Below are positions 6,324 through 12,595 of a stretch of DNA of 12,595 nt, piece after piece. Origin of the DNA: an uncultured bacterium (GTDB lineage: Bacteria; Cyanobacteriota; Vampirovibrionia; Gastranaerophilales; Gastranaerophilaceae); the NCBI GenBank assembly GCA_900547585.1, contig URHD01000056.1, forward strand, positions 1-12,595, written 5' to 3'. The first letter of the stretch is position 1, and the number at the start of each line of letters is the position of its first letter. Below the pieces are notes generated by a model, which worked only from the letters and a program-made list of their open reading frames with translations, had not been told where the DNA came from and did no database searches. The position numbers and the translations under genes are program-made.

Positions 6324-7643
6324 ATGCAATCAACAGTATTCAACAGCATAAATCCATCTATTATGCCAAATATACAAAAAATTAATTACACGCAAAATGC
6401 GCAATCCGCTGCTGCTGCAAAAATTTCCGCACCGGCTCAGGACGAATTTATTCCATCAACTAAAAAAGAGGAAGAAAAGAAAACATCAACCGCTAAAAAG
6501 GCAGGAATCGCAGCCGGAGTGATTATCGGATTAACCGCAATAGGTTTGATTGTCCGTGGAAAATTAAAAGCAGTTACAAAACTTGCGGAAAATATTGAAT
6601 TTACACCAGCAAAAACAATGGAAGAAGCCAGAGAATTTGCGAAAAAGCACCTGAAAATCGAAAATTTCGACACTGCTGACGATTTAGAACTCGCAAACTG
6701 GGTAAACGACGGGCTTGTACGCATAAATAACAAATACAAAGGCAGAGCCTACATTCCCGATGAAGTTCTCCCTTACCCCAAAGAACTCGCACATGATGGC
6801 ACTCTAGCCGGCATGAAAGTAGACAAAAGAGGGTTAAAACTGCATTCTACATTATATGTGAATGTTGAAAAATTCAACGGTAATGAAAAAGCCATAGAAC
6901 GAATGCTCAGCAAAGAAAAGGGCTTCAACTTCCAGTACAATCCGGAAACAAACGTAAAAACAATGTTGTGCCTGCCGTTTTTCAGTGTAGAAAAAAGTGG
7001 GCATATTCTGACAATGGCGCAAGTTTTCAAACAGGGTAAAATGTCCAAAGTAGGAAAGCTTGCTCTTGAGCAAAACCTCGCAGATTATACGCGCTATTAC
7101 GAAATCTTTAGAGATAATCCGGTAAAAATTCTGGAAAACATGTACAACCAGAAGACATTCATGGATTTGATGAAAAAATATCTCCCCGCAAATGAAATAA
7201 AATCACTTGATGAGCTCAAAAAGCTTGATAAAGCAGAAGTTAAAAAATATATTTGGAAAGTAAGCGATAAAATTCGCAAAAACACCCCGCAAAAAGATTG
7301 GCCGTCTGCAACGATTCTTGATGCAAAACGCTCGGCATGCGACACGCTTTTCCACGAAGAAGGGCATTTGTTCCACAAGAAAAATGCGCTGCTTGATTAT
7401 GAGGATATGCATGTTGGTTATGACAAAAACAAGAAAGAAATCGGCGAGCTCGCAAAAGAATTCGTCCAAAGCCCTGAAGAACAGTTCATTGCTTCGACTG
7501 TTTCCAACTACGCAAAACATTCTCCGCTTGAATTCGTTGCTGAGGTTTATGCAAGAATAATGAATGGTCACAAATTTAGTGACGACGTTATGAAGCTTTA
7601 TGAAAAATATAAAGGACCCAAACTGCCGGAAAATATGGCTTAG
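6324..7643 (+). CDS. Membrane-anchored protein with HExxH zinc-metallopeptidase motif
   Basis: A 439-residue protein of no family I can name. The N-terminal 40 residues are Asn/Ser/Gln/Ala-rich and low in charge, followed by a Lys/Glu-rich stretch and one hydrophobic segment (about 60-78: GIAAGVIIGLTAIGLIV) flanked by Lys, so probably a single membrane anchor. The rest is a Lys-rich soluble domain. HEEGH (344-348) fits the HExxH zinc motif, and EFVAE (403-407), about 55 residues later, fits the third zinc ligand glutamate of gluzincin-type peptidases; SPLEFVAEVYA resembles the same region in lethal-factor-like and related toxin peptidases. That assignment is inference from motifs only. ATG is preceded by AAAAAGG. 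It is a single gene with its own promoter. Orientation (domain inside or outside) cannot be decided; a positive N-side would not settle it. Confidence 0.8.
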   Translation: MQSTVFNSINPSIMPNIQKINYTQNAQSAAAAKISAPAQDEFIPSTKKEEEKKTSTAKKAGIAAGVIIGLTAIGLIVRGKLKAVTKLAENIEFTPAKTMEEAREFAKKHLKIENFDTADDLELANWVNDGLVRINNKYKGRAYIPDEVLPYPKELAHDGTLAGMKVDKRGLKLHSTLYVNVEKFNGNEKAIERMLSKEKGFNFQYNPETNVKTMLCLPFFSVEKSGHILTMAQVFKQGKMSKVGKLALEQNLADYTRYYEIFRDNPVKILENMYNQKTFMDLMKKYLPANEIKSLDELKKLDKAEVKKYIWKVSDKIRKNTPQKDWPSATILDAKRSACDTLFHEEGHLFHKKNALLDYEDMHVGYDKNKKEIGELAKEFVQSPEEQFIASTVSNYAKHSPLEFVAEVYARIMNGHKFSDDVMKLYEKYKGPKLPENMA

Positions 7644-7670
7644 GCTCAATAATCAGCGTCGGTTTTGGCT

Positions 7671-7701
7671 TTTGGTAGCATTTTTGGGCTAAAATGCCAA
7701 A
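7671..7701. terminator. Hairpin at the convergent gene ends
   Basis: GCATTTT (7678-7684) pairs with AAAATGC (7691-7697) around TGGGCT, and flanking TTTG/CAAA (7671-7674 with 7698-7701) can extend it. It lies between the stop of the metallopeptidase gene and overlaps the last codons of the minus-strand formyltransferase gene. There is no clean T-run on either side, so terminator function, perhaps for both strands, is only suggested. Confidence 0.35.
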
Positions 7702-8639
7702 TCACCTATTTTCACAAAAGTATTTATGTAAAAATTTGTCAGCGGCTTTCTGATTCCGCCGTGAAGAATTGCATTTTTGAAAATAAGAATCTTGTTATCG
7801 CCGCAAATCACAGATAAACAGTTTTTGCTTTTTGCTACAATAGTGCCAGCTTTTGTGTATTTTGTGTTGTTGGGCGTGATTTCACACGATTGAACCTTAA
7901 AAAATACGTTTTTGTGCGGAATGTAGGAGGATTGCCATGGTCTGAGCCCTCTTATCCGGCAATCTATTTCATCAGCCGTTTTTTCAAAGTCTATAAGAAT
8001 ATCCTCCACCCCAATCTGCCCGAAATAAGTTGCTTCTTTTTCGTTCTGCTGAATCGGGATGACGATTTCCGTGTTCATGTTGTTTAAAAGCTCTCCGATT
8101 GCCCCGCGTGCAGCCTTGCAGCATTTGTTTTTAAGCGTTCCGCCTGTTTCTGTTTTGGAAATTTTGACGGTTTTTTGCAGAAGAATAGGGCCGGAATCGT
8201 AATTTTCATCAATAAGGTGCAGGGTAATTCCGCTTTGCGCCTCGCCATTCATAATTACCCGTGCGTAAGGATTCGGGCCTCTGTATTTTGGCAGAAGCGA
8301 GGGATGGCAGTTGATTGCGGCGAGTTTTGGCAGGTTTATTGTTTCTTTTTTGAGTTTTTCACTCCACGAACCCACAAGAAGTATGTCCGGATTGAGTTTT
8401 AGGAGCTCTTTTTTGAATTGTTCTGAATTTATGCTTTTTGCCTTAATGTCATAGATATTTAGCCCTTTTATGAAAGAAAAATCCGTGCCGGGCGCAAAAA
8501 TATCTTTGAAAAAGAGAATCAAAGGGTTGTATTTAGTCCTTTCGTAGCGAAGAACGCCTATTACCCTGTGACCGGCCTCCTGAGCGCCCAGAACGAGGTT
8601 TGAGAGCATTTGACCGTATCCTGCAACAACGATTTTCAT
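7689..8639 (-). CDS. Formyltransferase, methionyl-tRNA formyltransferase-like
   Basis: A 316-residue two-domain formyltransferase. The N-terminal Rossmann-like domain carries the family catalytic triad at the expected places: Asn110 and His112 in INCHPSLLPKYRG and Asp148 in DENYDSGPIL. The C-terminal part (about 205-316) resembles the Fmt C-terminal domain (IDFEKTADEI, then RIRGLRPW). Length equals E. coli Fmt. The N-terminus differs from housekeeping Fmt: it starts MKIVVAGYGQM, without the usual MGTPDFAV, and has no TQPDRP-GRG loop. It may therefore be a paralogue moving formyl from 10-formyl-tetrahydrofolate onto another amine, for example an amino sugar nucleotide, rather than initiator Met-tRNA. 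ATG is preceded by AGAGGGG with seven bases between. Its neighbour across the promoter region leads to a glycosyltransferase, which weakly fits a glycan role. Confidence 0.85.
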   Translation of the reverse strand: MKIVVAGYGQMLSNLVLGAQEAGHRVIGVLRYERTKYNPLILFFKDIFAPGTDFSFIKGLNIYDIKAKSINSEQFKKELLKLNPDILLVGSWSEKLKKETINLPKLAAINCHPSLLPKYRGPNPYARVIMNGEAQSGITLHLIDENYDSGPILLQKTVKISKTETGGTLKNKCCKAARGAIGELLNNMNTEIVIPIQQNEKEATYFGQIGVEDILIDFEKTADEIDCRIRGLRPWQSSYIPHKNVFFKVQSCEITPNNTKYTKAGTIVAKSKNCLSVICGDNKILIFKNAILHGGIRKPLTNFYINTFVKIGDLAF

Positions 8640-8772
8640 TAATTAACCCCTCTAAAACATTAAGTTTTCTTAAAAGTTGACTATCTGAACAAATAATTAT
8701 ATAAGTATATTATATTGTAAAATATATCCCTAAATTATACCCTTATTGTAAATTTTTATATACAATATTGGT
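8640..8772. promoter_or_regulatory. AT-rich divergent promoter region
   Basis: This separates the minus-strand formyltransferase from the plus-strand orphan gene. On the plus strand TACAAT (8761-8766) is a good -10, but no convincing -35 lies at the right distance. On the minus strand several TATAAT-like boxes occur in 8698-8740, too many to choose one. Confidence 0.5.
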
Positions 8773-9453
8773 GTGGGGATTCCTCCCGAACTAAAAAGAG
8801 ATAAAGAGAGAATTTTGGAAAGCAATTTCGACAGCTTTGATAATCTGGAAACATCAATAAGGAAATCTTCTGTTATACAGGAGCGTATAAACCTTGTTTC
8901 CACCCATATGTACCAGCAGTTTCTTGAATATCAGCATTCGTTGATAAACACGCAGGAGATTTTCATTAAAATTGCTGATAATATGCAGGCTGTTGTCGAT
9001 TATTTGAAACAGTCTTTCGGCGCAAGAGGGATTTCGACGGAAAATATCTTTTTTGAAACGGATTCAACCGGAACCGTGCTCGTTTTGCATATTTTATGGC
9101 ACACAATCAGCTTTACAACAAAATGGAACAATCAGCCGCAGGCGCTTAACCGCGGGGTTGAAGAAGCTCCGATGATTTCCGGCAGAATTATTGCGATGAA
9201 AGGCAATTTCCACGAAATTGTTAACGAAGATACCGATCATGATATTGATGCAATCCTTGAACAGGAAGTAGCGTCGCTGTTTATCCCTGCTGATAAGACG
9301 AAAATCGGTATTATTAAGATAAATCACCTCGGAAACAGAGAATTTTACATAAATCAAATGGACGCACCCAGAGAGTTTCTTCTGAAAGTCATTGAAACCA
9401 TCTGCGGCGGCGGAATCTATCACGAAGAGCGTACAGGCAAAATTAAGATTTAA
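8773..9453 (+). CDS. Unrecognised soluble protein coupled to the TPR-glycosyltransferase gene
   Basis: A 226-residue protein with no signal peptide, membrane segment or motif that I recognise. Residues 1-90 look mainly helical, with a possible short coiled coil around the QERINLVSTHMYQQF stretch. The rest alternates strand-like hydrophobic segments (VLVLHILWHTISF, KIGIIKI) with polar loops, ending CGGGIYHEERTGKIKI. The frame opens at GTG (8773) without a ribosome binding site, exactly seven bases after the -10 box TACAAT, so it is either a leaderless message or really begins at TTG (8815), which has purine-rich AAAGAGAG upstream. The end is certain: its stop lies two bases before the ATG of the next gene, implying translational coupling and a shared pathway with that glycosyltransferase. 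Confidence 0.75.
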   Translation: MGIPPELKRDKERILESNFDSFDNLETSIRKSSVIQERINLVSTHMYQQFLEYQHSLINTQEIFIKIADNMQAVVDYLKQSFGARGISTENIFFETDSTGTVLVLHILWHTISFTTKWNNQPQALNRGVEEAPMISGRIIAMKGNFHEIVNEDTDHDIDAILEQEVASLFIPADKTKIGIIKINHLGNREFYINQMDAPREFLLKVIETICGGGIYHEERTGKIKI

Positions 9454-9455
9454 CA

Positions 9456-11045
9456 ATGAACTTTGAGCAGGCTGTAAAACTTCACCAAACAGGAGAACTC
9501 GACAAAGCCCGTCAGGCTTATGCTGAAATACTTGAAAAAGAACCGTTGAATAGCGCGGTTTTGAACCTTATGGGGGTGCTTTTGCTCCAAAAAGGGGAAA
9601 CTGATGCGGCTTTGACACATCTTGAACAGGCTGTTGAGCTCAATCCATGCGCGCCCTATCTTGAAAATTACGCTCTGGGCTGGTTTTGCAAAGCGGAATT
9701 CTTCAATGCCGCACAAAATTACGAAAAAGCGCTTGAAAAAGAAGAAACCCTCCATGCGCATGAGCAGGCGCAAAAATGTTATGAAAAACTGGGGATGTTC
9801 GACAAAGTTCTTATTCATCTAGAAAAAATCTATGAATTTCGGCCTGATGATATTGATTGCGTTAGAAAAATCGCCAGCCTTTACAAAACTCACAAGGAAT
9901 ATGAAAAAGCCATAGAATTTTACGAAAAATCAATCCAACTTGTACCTGATGATTATATTGCTATGAACAATGAGGGGCTTTGCTACGAGGGGATTGGCGA
10001 ATTTTGCAAGGCAAAATGCTGTTATGAGCGTTCTTTGAAGGTCAGAAAAAATTATGAAGCATATCACAACCTCGGGGTGCTTTTCAGGAAATTTCGGGAT
10101 TTTGACGGTTCAATAGAACTCCTGAAAAAAGCGCTGCTCATGAAGCCTGACAGCATTGAAAGCAAAGTCAGTCTTGGCATGAGCTATCTTTCTAAAAAGG
10201 ATTTTCATAACGGATACAAATATTATTCCCGGAGAAATCCTAAGCTGCGCTCACAGTACAAAAATCCATGGGATGGCAAAAAACATCCTGATAAGACGCT
10301 TTTGATTCATTTTGACGGCGGGCATGGCGACCAGTTGATGTTTTGTCGCTATTTGCGATACCTTGAGGGCTGGTTTAAAGAGATTAAGCTTCTTGTTTAC
10401 CCGGGGTTGCTTGATTTGTTCCGATTTAACTTCCCGCACCTCAAAGTAATGCTGCCGGAAAACGATTATGGCGCTTATGACTATTCGGTTAACATAATGG
10501 AGCTTCATTATAAATTGGGCATGGATTTTGAACATATTCCGTCTTTTGAGTCTTATCTTTGTGCTCCTGAAGAGCGAATTGAGTTCTTCAAGGACAAGTA
10601 TTTTGATTCGGACAAGAAAAAGATAGGACTTTTCTGGCAGGGGAACCCGAAAGTCTTTAAAAACCGTGCGATTCCGCTCAAAAAACTTGAGCCTTTGTTT
10701 GGGCATGACGATATCGAATTTTATTCGCTCGAAAAGGGCGATTCTTTAAACCAGATTGCGGATTTTCCGCAAATTGTTAATCTGGAGCCGGAATTGAGCA
10801 GTTTTTCTGACACTGCCGGCGCGTTGATGAATCTGGATTTGCTAATTACGGTTGATACGGGTATTGCACATCTTGCGGGGGCGCTGGGAGTAACAACTTA
10901 TCTTCTTTTGCCTTATTCTTCCGAGTGGCGCTGGTTTTCTGATACGGAAAAAACGCCCTGGTATCCTAATTTTACGCTTTTTAAGCAGAAAAAAGAGGGC
11001 GATTGGGAAGAAGTTGTCAAAAGAATTGATAAAGCACTTGACTAA
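9456..11045 (+). CDS. TPR protein with C-terminal family-9-type glycosyltransferase domain
   Basis: A 529-residue fusion. Residues 1 to about 265 are a run of tetratricopeptide repeats (for example ALTHLEQAVELNP and AIEFYEKSIQLVPDD, with helix pairs about 34 residues apart), which usually hold a protein partner or acceptor. Residues about 275-529 form a GT-B-like glycosyltransferase half of the ADP-heptosyltransferase (GT9) type: DGGHGDQLMFCRYL (287-300), KIGLFWQGNP, a PLKKLEPLF segment, and DTGIAHLAGALG (467-478), the usual nucleotide-sugar binding signature, followed by TYLLLPYSSEWRW. The sugar and acceptor cannot be read from the sequence. It has no signal peptide, so it is cytoplasmic. 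ATG is two bases after the upstream stop and lacks a clear ribosome site, indicating coupling. Its last codons contain the -35 box of the tRNA promoter. Confidence 0.88.
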   Translation: MNFEQAVKLHQTGELDKARQAYAEILEKEPLNSAVLNLMGVLLLQKGETDAALTHLEQAVELNPCAPYLENYALGWFCKAEFFNAAQNYEKALEKEETLHAHEQAQKCYEKLGMFDKVLIHLEKIYEFRPDDIDCVRKIASLYKTHKEYEKAIEFYEKSIQLVPDDYIAMNNEGLCYEGIGEFCKAKCCYERSLKVRKNYEAYHNLGVLFRKFRDFDGSIELLKKALLMKPDSIESKVSLGMSYLSKKDFHNGYKYYSRRNPKLRSQYKNPWDGKKHPDKTLLIHFDGGHGDQLMFCRYLRYLEGWFKEIKLLVYPGLLDLFRFNFPHLKVMLPENDYGAYDYSVNIMELHYKLGMDFEHIPSFESYLCAPEERIEFFKDKYFDSDKKKIGLFWQGNPKVFKNRAIPLKKLEPLFGHDDIEFYSLEKGDSLNQIADFPQIVNLEPELSSFSDTAGALMNLDLLITVDTGIAHLAGALGVTTYLLLPYSSEWRWFSDTEKTPWYPNFTLFKQKKEGDWEEVVKRIDKALD

Positions 11046-11066
11046 ATTTTATATCCTTAATATTAT
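11038..11066 (+). promoter_or_regulatory. Promoter of the tRNA cluster, overlapping the preceding stop codon
   Basis: TTGACT (11038-11043) and TATTAT (11061-11066) are 17 bases apart, each one mismatch from consensus. The predicted start is near 11073, six bases before the first tRNA. The -35 box includes the last codons and the stop of the glycosyltransferase gene. Confidence 0.7.
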
Positions 11067-11078
11067 TAATATACGCAA

Positions 11079-11150
11079 GCCGAAGTGGCTCAATGGTAGA
11101 GCAACGGTTTTGTAAACCGTAGGTTGTAGGTTCGATTCCTATCTTCGGCA
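11079..11150 (+). tRNA. tRNA-Thr (anticodon TGT)
   Basis: The cloverleaf folds fully: acceptor GCCGAAG/CTTCGGC, D-arm GCTC/GAGC, anticodon stem ACGGT/ACCGT with loop TTTGTAA, and T-arm GTAGG/CCTAT (one G-T pair) with loop TTCGATT. The anticodon TGT reads ACA. Discriminator A at 11150. CCA is not encoded. A run of seven T follows. Confidence 0.95.
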
Positions 11151-11203
11151 TTTTTTTCACCGGGTGTGTGGAGTTTTCACCTCCCAAAACTCAGGGAAGC
11201 CAG

Positions 11204-11275
11204 GCCTTCGTAGCACAGGGGTAGCGCACTCCCTTGGTAAGGGAGAGGTCACGAGTTCAAATCTCGTCGAAGGCA
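11204..11275 (+). tRNA. tRNA-Thr (anticodon GGT)
   Basis: Acceptor GCCTTCG/CGAAGGC, anticodon stem CTCCC/GGGAG with loop TTGGTAA, T-arm ACGAG/CTCGT with loop TTCAAAT. The anticodon GGT reads ACC and ACT. The D-stem GCAC/GCGC contains one A-C mismatch. CCA is not encoded. It lies 53 bases after the first threonine tRNA, most likely in the same transcript. Confidence 0.95.
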
Positions 11276-11311
11276 AATTTTACATAATTCGATGATGTGA
11301 CAATTAAATAT

Positions 11312-11397
<86 letters not shown>

Positions 11398-11400
11398 TTT

Positions 11401-11430
11401 AAAAAAGCTCCATTATGGAGCTTTTTTATT
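11401..11430 (+). terminator. Intrinsic terminator of the tRNA cluster
   Basis: AAAAAAGCTCCA (11401-11412) pairs with TGGAGCTTTTTT (11416-11427) around TTA, ending in a seven-T run. Strong and nearly symmetrical, so it could also act on the minus strand. Confidence 0.92.
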
Positions 11431-11447
11431 ATATAGCTGTATTTTAA

Positions 11448-11483
11448 TGAGTAGTTTGATTTTTGTATTTTTTGAGTAGTTTG
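11448..11483 (+). repeat. 11-base direct repeat pair
   Basis: TGAGTAGTTTG occurs at 11448-11458 and again, perfectly, at 11473-11483, start to start 25 bases. A T-rich spacer lies between. Roughly two and a half helical turns apart; a role as a protein binding site or insertion scar is possible but not shown. Confidence 0.75.
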
Positions 11484-11523
11484 CCCGGAAGAATTTTCTT
11501 TCGGTTGGGCATACCTGCCCAAC
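11482..11523 (+). repeat. Pair of competing hairpins
   Basis: GTTGGGCA (11504-11511) and TGCCCAAC (11516-11523) form a perfect eight-pair stem around TACC. The same GGGCA (11507-11511) can instead pair with TGCCC at 11482-11486, extended by GGAAGA/TCTTTC inside. Only one can form at a time. No T-run follows, so it is not a plain terminator. Confidence 0.65.
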
Positions 11524-11652
11524 ACCACTAAATCTCAGTTGGTCGGAAGTCGCTTGATTATTGAATTTAAAATTACTCACTTTACTCTTTTACTGGTCAA
11601 GGGTAAATATATTTATATTAAGCTTCGCCCTTTTGTAATATAGCTTCAAGCG

Positions 11653-11678
11653 GAATGTGGGCTTTCCACCCCACATTC
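11653..11678. repeat. Nine-pair inverted repeat
   Basis: GAATGTGGG (11653-11661) and CCCACATTC (11670-11678) pair perfectly around an eight-base loop. A T-rich stretch begins only about nine bases later (11687), so termination is uncertain; it lies just ahead of the promoter for the 48-residue ORF. Confidence 0.65.
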
Positions 11679-11686
11679 TAGCAAAA

Positions 11687-11714
11687 TTTATTTTTACGAG
11701 TTTTAGAATATAAT
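11687..11714 (+). promoter_or_regulatory. Promoter of the 48-residue ORF
   Basis: TATAAT (11709-11714) is a perfect -10. TTTATT (11687-11692), 16 bases upstream, is a poor -35. Predicted start near 11721, giving a leader of about 28 bases. Confidence 0.45.
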
Positions 11715-11748
11715 AAATATGCTGGATAAAAGTAAGGAGCAGAATATA

Positions 11749-11895
11749 ATGCAAGTAAATAAAATTTCAAATAATAACACTAATAAACAAATAAATCTTA
11801 AGGGTAAAAATATGGATTATCTTCTTATTCATAAAGTGGTTACCCTAAAAGGTGTATTCCATTGGATATACGAGAGAAATGGTATTGATTGGTAA
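11749..11895 (+). CDS. 48-residue ORF, possibly a remnant of a larger gene
   Basis: ATG with a near-perfect ribosome site AAGGAG (11734-11739) nine bases upstream and a TATAAT further up. The 48 residues start MQVNKISNNNTNKQINLKGK, an Asn/Lys-rich opening similar in style to the starts of the 193-residue gene downstream and the metallopeptidase gene upstream. The remainder (VVTLKGVFHWIYERNG) has no recognised motif, and the frame ends abruptly at TAA. The good signals argue that it is or was translated. Either it is a genuine small protein, or a gene broken early after its start; another frame stays open from 11852 to 12040, which would fit a frameshift but overlaps the next gene. Base composition is much more AT-rich than that of mutL or gyrA. 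Confidence 0.45.
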   Translation: MQVNKISNNNTNKQINLKGKNMDYLLIHKVVTLKGVFHWIYERNGIDW

Positions 11896-11961
11896 CAAAC
11901 TTCCTAGCCAAAATTATCAAACCGAATGTTTATTTACAATTAATAAAATAGGAGATGTAAA

Positions 11962-12543
11962 ATGTATATTACCAGTGTTGATTCCAACCATAAAACAAAT
12001 ACCTCATTTAAATCAAAGTTTGTTGCAGAAGAACATTTGAAAAGTGTAATGAAGTTTCATATTGAAAAATGTAATTATAATAAATTTTCACTTGATTCTT
12101 TTAGCAAATCCGCATTTTATGCAAGTATGAAGACATTAATCAATGATGGTAAAAATGACACTATTAAACTTAGTGGAGACTATGCTTATGCACCTATCAG
12201 CAAATATGCTACTCAGATAGATACTTGGAGTATATTAAATGTTAATAATAATAATTTTCCAGCAACATTTGAGACAAACTTTGCTAGAACTCTTGCTCCT
12301 GAGCGTTGGGGTAGCTATAGAATGAGGATAGATGGGACATTAGCACTTGATTGTTATTGTTCCAGACTTGGCGAACGATTGGTAAGATATGTTAAATCAA
12401 AAGATGATCTGTATGGTATTTATAAAAATATTTCTAAAAAAGAAGGTTTGGACGATTGGATTAATAGAGAAACCATTGATTTGTATGTTACAGAAAAATT
12501 AAAGGATATTTATAAGAAAATTTTCCCAACAGAGAAGACTTAA
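11962..12543 (+). CDS. Unrecognised 193-residue protein, AT-rich accessory gene
   Basis: ATG preceded by AGGAG (11950-11954) with seven bases between, a clear start. The protein opens MYITSVDSNHKTNTSFKSKF, a short polar, Asn/Ser/Thr-rich leader ending in an SFK motif of a kind I associate with Gastranaerophilales proteins; that association is from memory, not a search. There is no hydrophobic signal peptide or membrane segment. The body is mixed helix/strand with a Trp/Tyr/Arg-rich centre (APERWGSYRMRIDG) and two Cys (LDCYCSR); the C-terminus is helical and Lys-rich. No catalytic motif was recognised. Codons are strongly A/T-ending, unlike gyrA and mutL, which may mean recent transfer. It lies 66 bases after the 48-residue ORF and may be cotranscribed with it. 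Confidence 0.75.
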   Translation: MYITSVDSNHKTNTSFKSKFVAEEHLKSVMKFHIEKCNYNKFSLDSFSKSAFYASMKTLINDGKNDTIKLSGDYAYAPISKYATQIDTWSILNVNNNNFPATFETNFARTLAPERWGSYRMRIDGTLALDCYCSRLGERLVRYVKSKDDLYGIYKNISKKEGLDDWINRETIDLYVTEKLKDIYKKIFPTEKT

Positions 12544-12595
12544 TTTACCAAAGACTCAAACCTTATGTGTAAATTTATCAAACTGAGTGTTGATA

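Larger units (their letters stand above)
11431..11748. other. Gene-free stretch after the tRNA cluster, rich in repeats and hairpins
   Basis: No coding region is supported here. It contains an 11-base direct repeat (11448-11458 and 11473-11483), two mutually exclusive hairpins (11482-11523), a nine-pair hairpin (11653-11678) and a perfect TATAAT (11709-11714) serving the small ORF downstream. The minus-strand frame over 11304-11528 is the antisense of tRNA-Tyr and is not a gene. Confidence 0.6.

Noticed and set aside
7203..7649. 148-residue minus-strand frame inside the metallopeptidase gene
   Set aside because: It is fully antisense to a gene with good signals and catalytic motifs, and its product is Phe/Cys-rich without a family pattern.
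9450..9818. 122-residue minus-strand frame under the TPR region
   Set aside because: It is antisense to the repeat-coding stretch; its Phe-rich product is what reversed Lys/Glu codons give.
11852..12040. 62-residue plus-strand frame between the two accessory genes
   Set aside because: It has no ribosome site, overlaps the well-supported start at 11962, and is at most a frameshifted remnant of the small ORF.

Overview
The window most likely comes from a low-GC, non-photosynthetic relative of the cyanobacteria, probably the gut lineage Gastranaerophilales (Melainabacteria/Vampirovibrionia). Three things point there: a Ycf23/DUF561 protein, a family otherwise known from cyanobacteria and algal plastids, directly behind gyrA; the AT-rich, purine-rich coding style; and short asparagine/serine-rich N-termini followed by lineage-specific domains in several orphan proteins. 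This placement is inference from family knowledge; no marker gene was searched.

Layout. Bases 1-134 fold into at least two nested hairpins and look like a structured RNA cut by the window edge; they lead into a small coiled-coil orphan gene (135-377) that ends at an intrinsic terminator. A clear promoter then starts the gyrA-ycf23 operon (532-3902), closed by a strong terminator. mutL follows alone (4067-5902), with its own terminator. The 420-base gap after mutL holds a second terminator that belongs to no visible gene (possible small RNA) and a promoter whose start site falls in a GATAG pentanucleotide repeat. That promoter drives a membrane-anchored protein with a zinc-metallopeptidase HExxH motif (6324-7643). 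On the minus strand lies a formyltransferase related to methionyl-tRNA formyltransferase (7689-8639). Divergent from it is a two-gene unit: an unrecognised 226-residue protein, then, two bases after its stop, a TPR plus family-9-type glycosyltransferase (9456-11045).

From 11038 a promoter overlapping the end of the glycosyltransferase gene serves three tRNAs: Thr(TGT), Thr(GGT) and Tyr(GTA), ended by a strong terminator. Beyond the tRNAs the sequence changes character. It becomes visibly more AT-rich and carries a direct repeat, competing hairpins, a 48-residue ORF with good signals, and an unrecognised 193-residue gene. This is the most accessory-looking part and may be a tRNA-adjacent insertion, although no integrase or attachment-site pair is visible.

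The first two thirds are mainly housekeeping (topology, repair, one-carbon/formyl transfer). I did not find a recognisable defence system, CRISPR array, insertion sequence or prophage. The best leads for new biology are the repeat-fronted metallopeptidase, the orphan/glycosyltransferase pair, the structured RNA at the left edge and the post-tRNA region.
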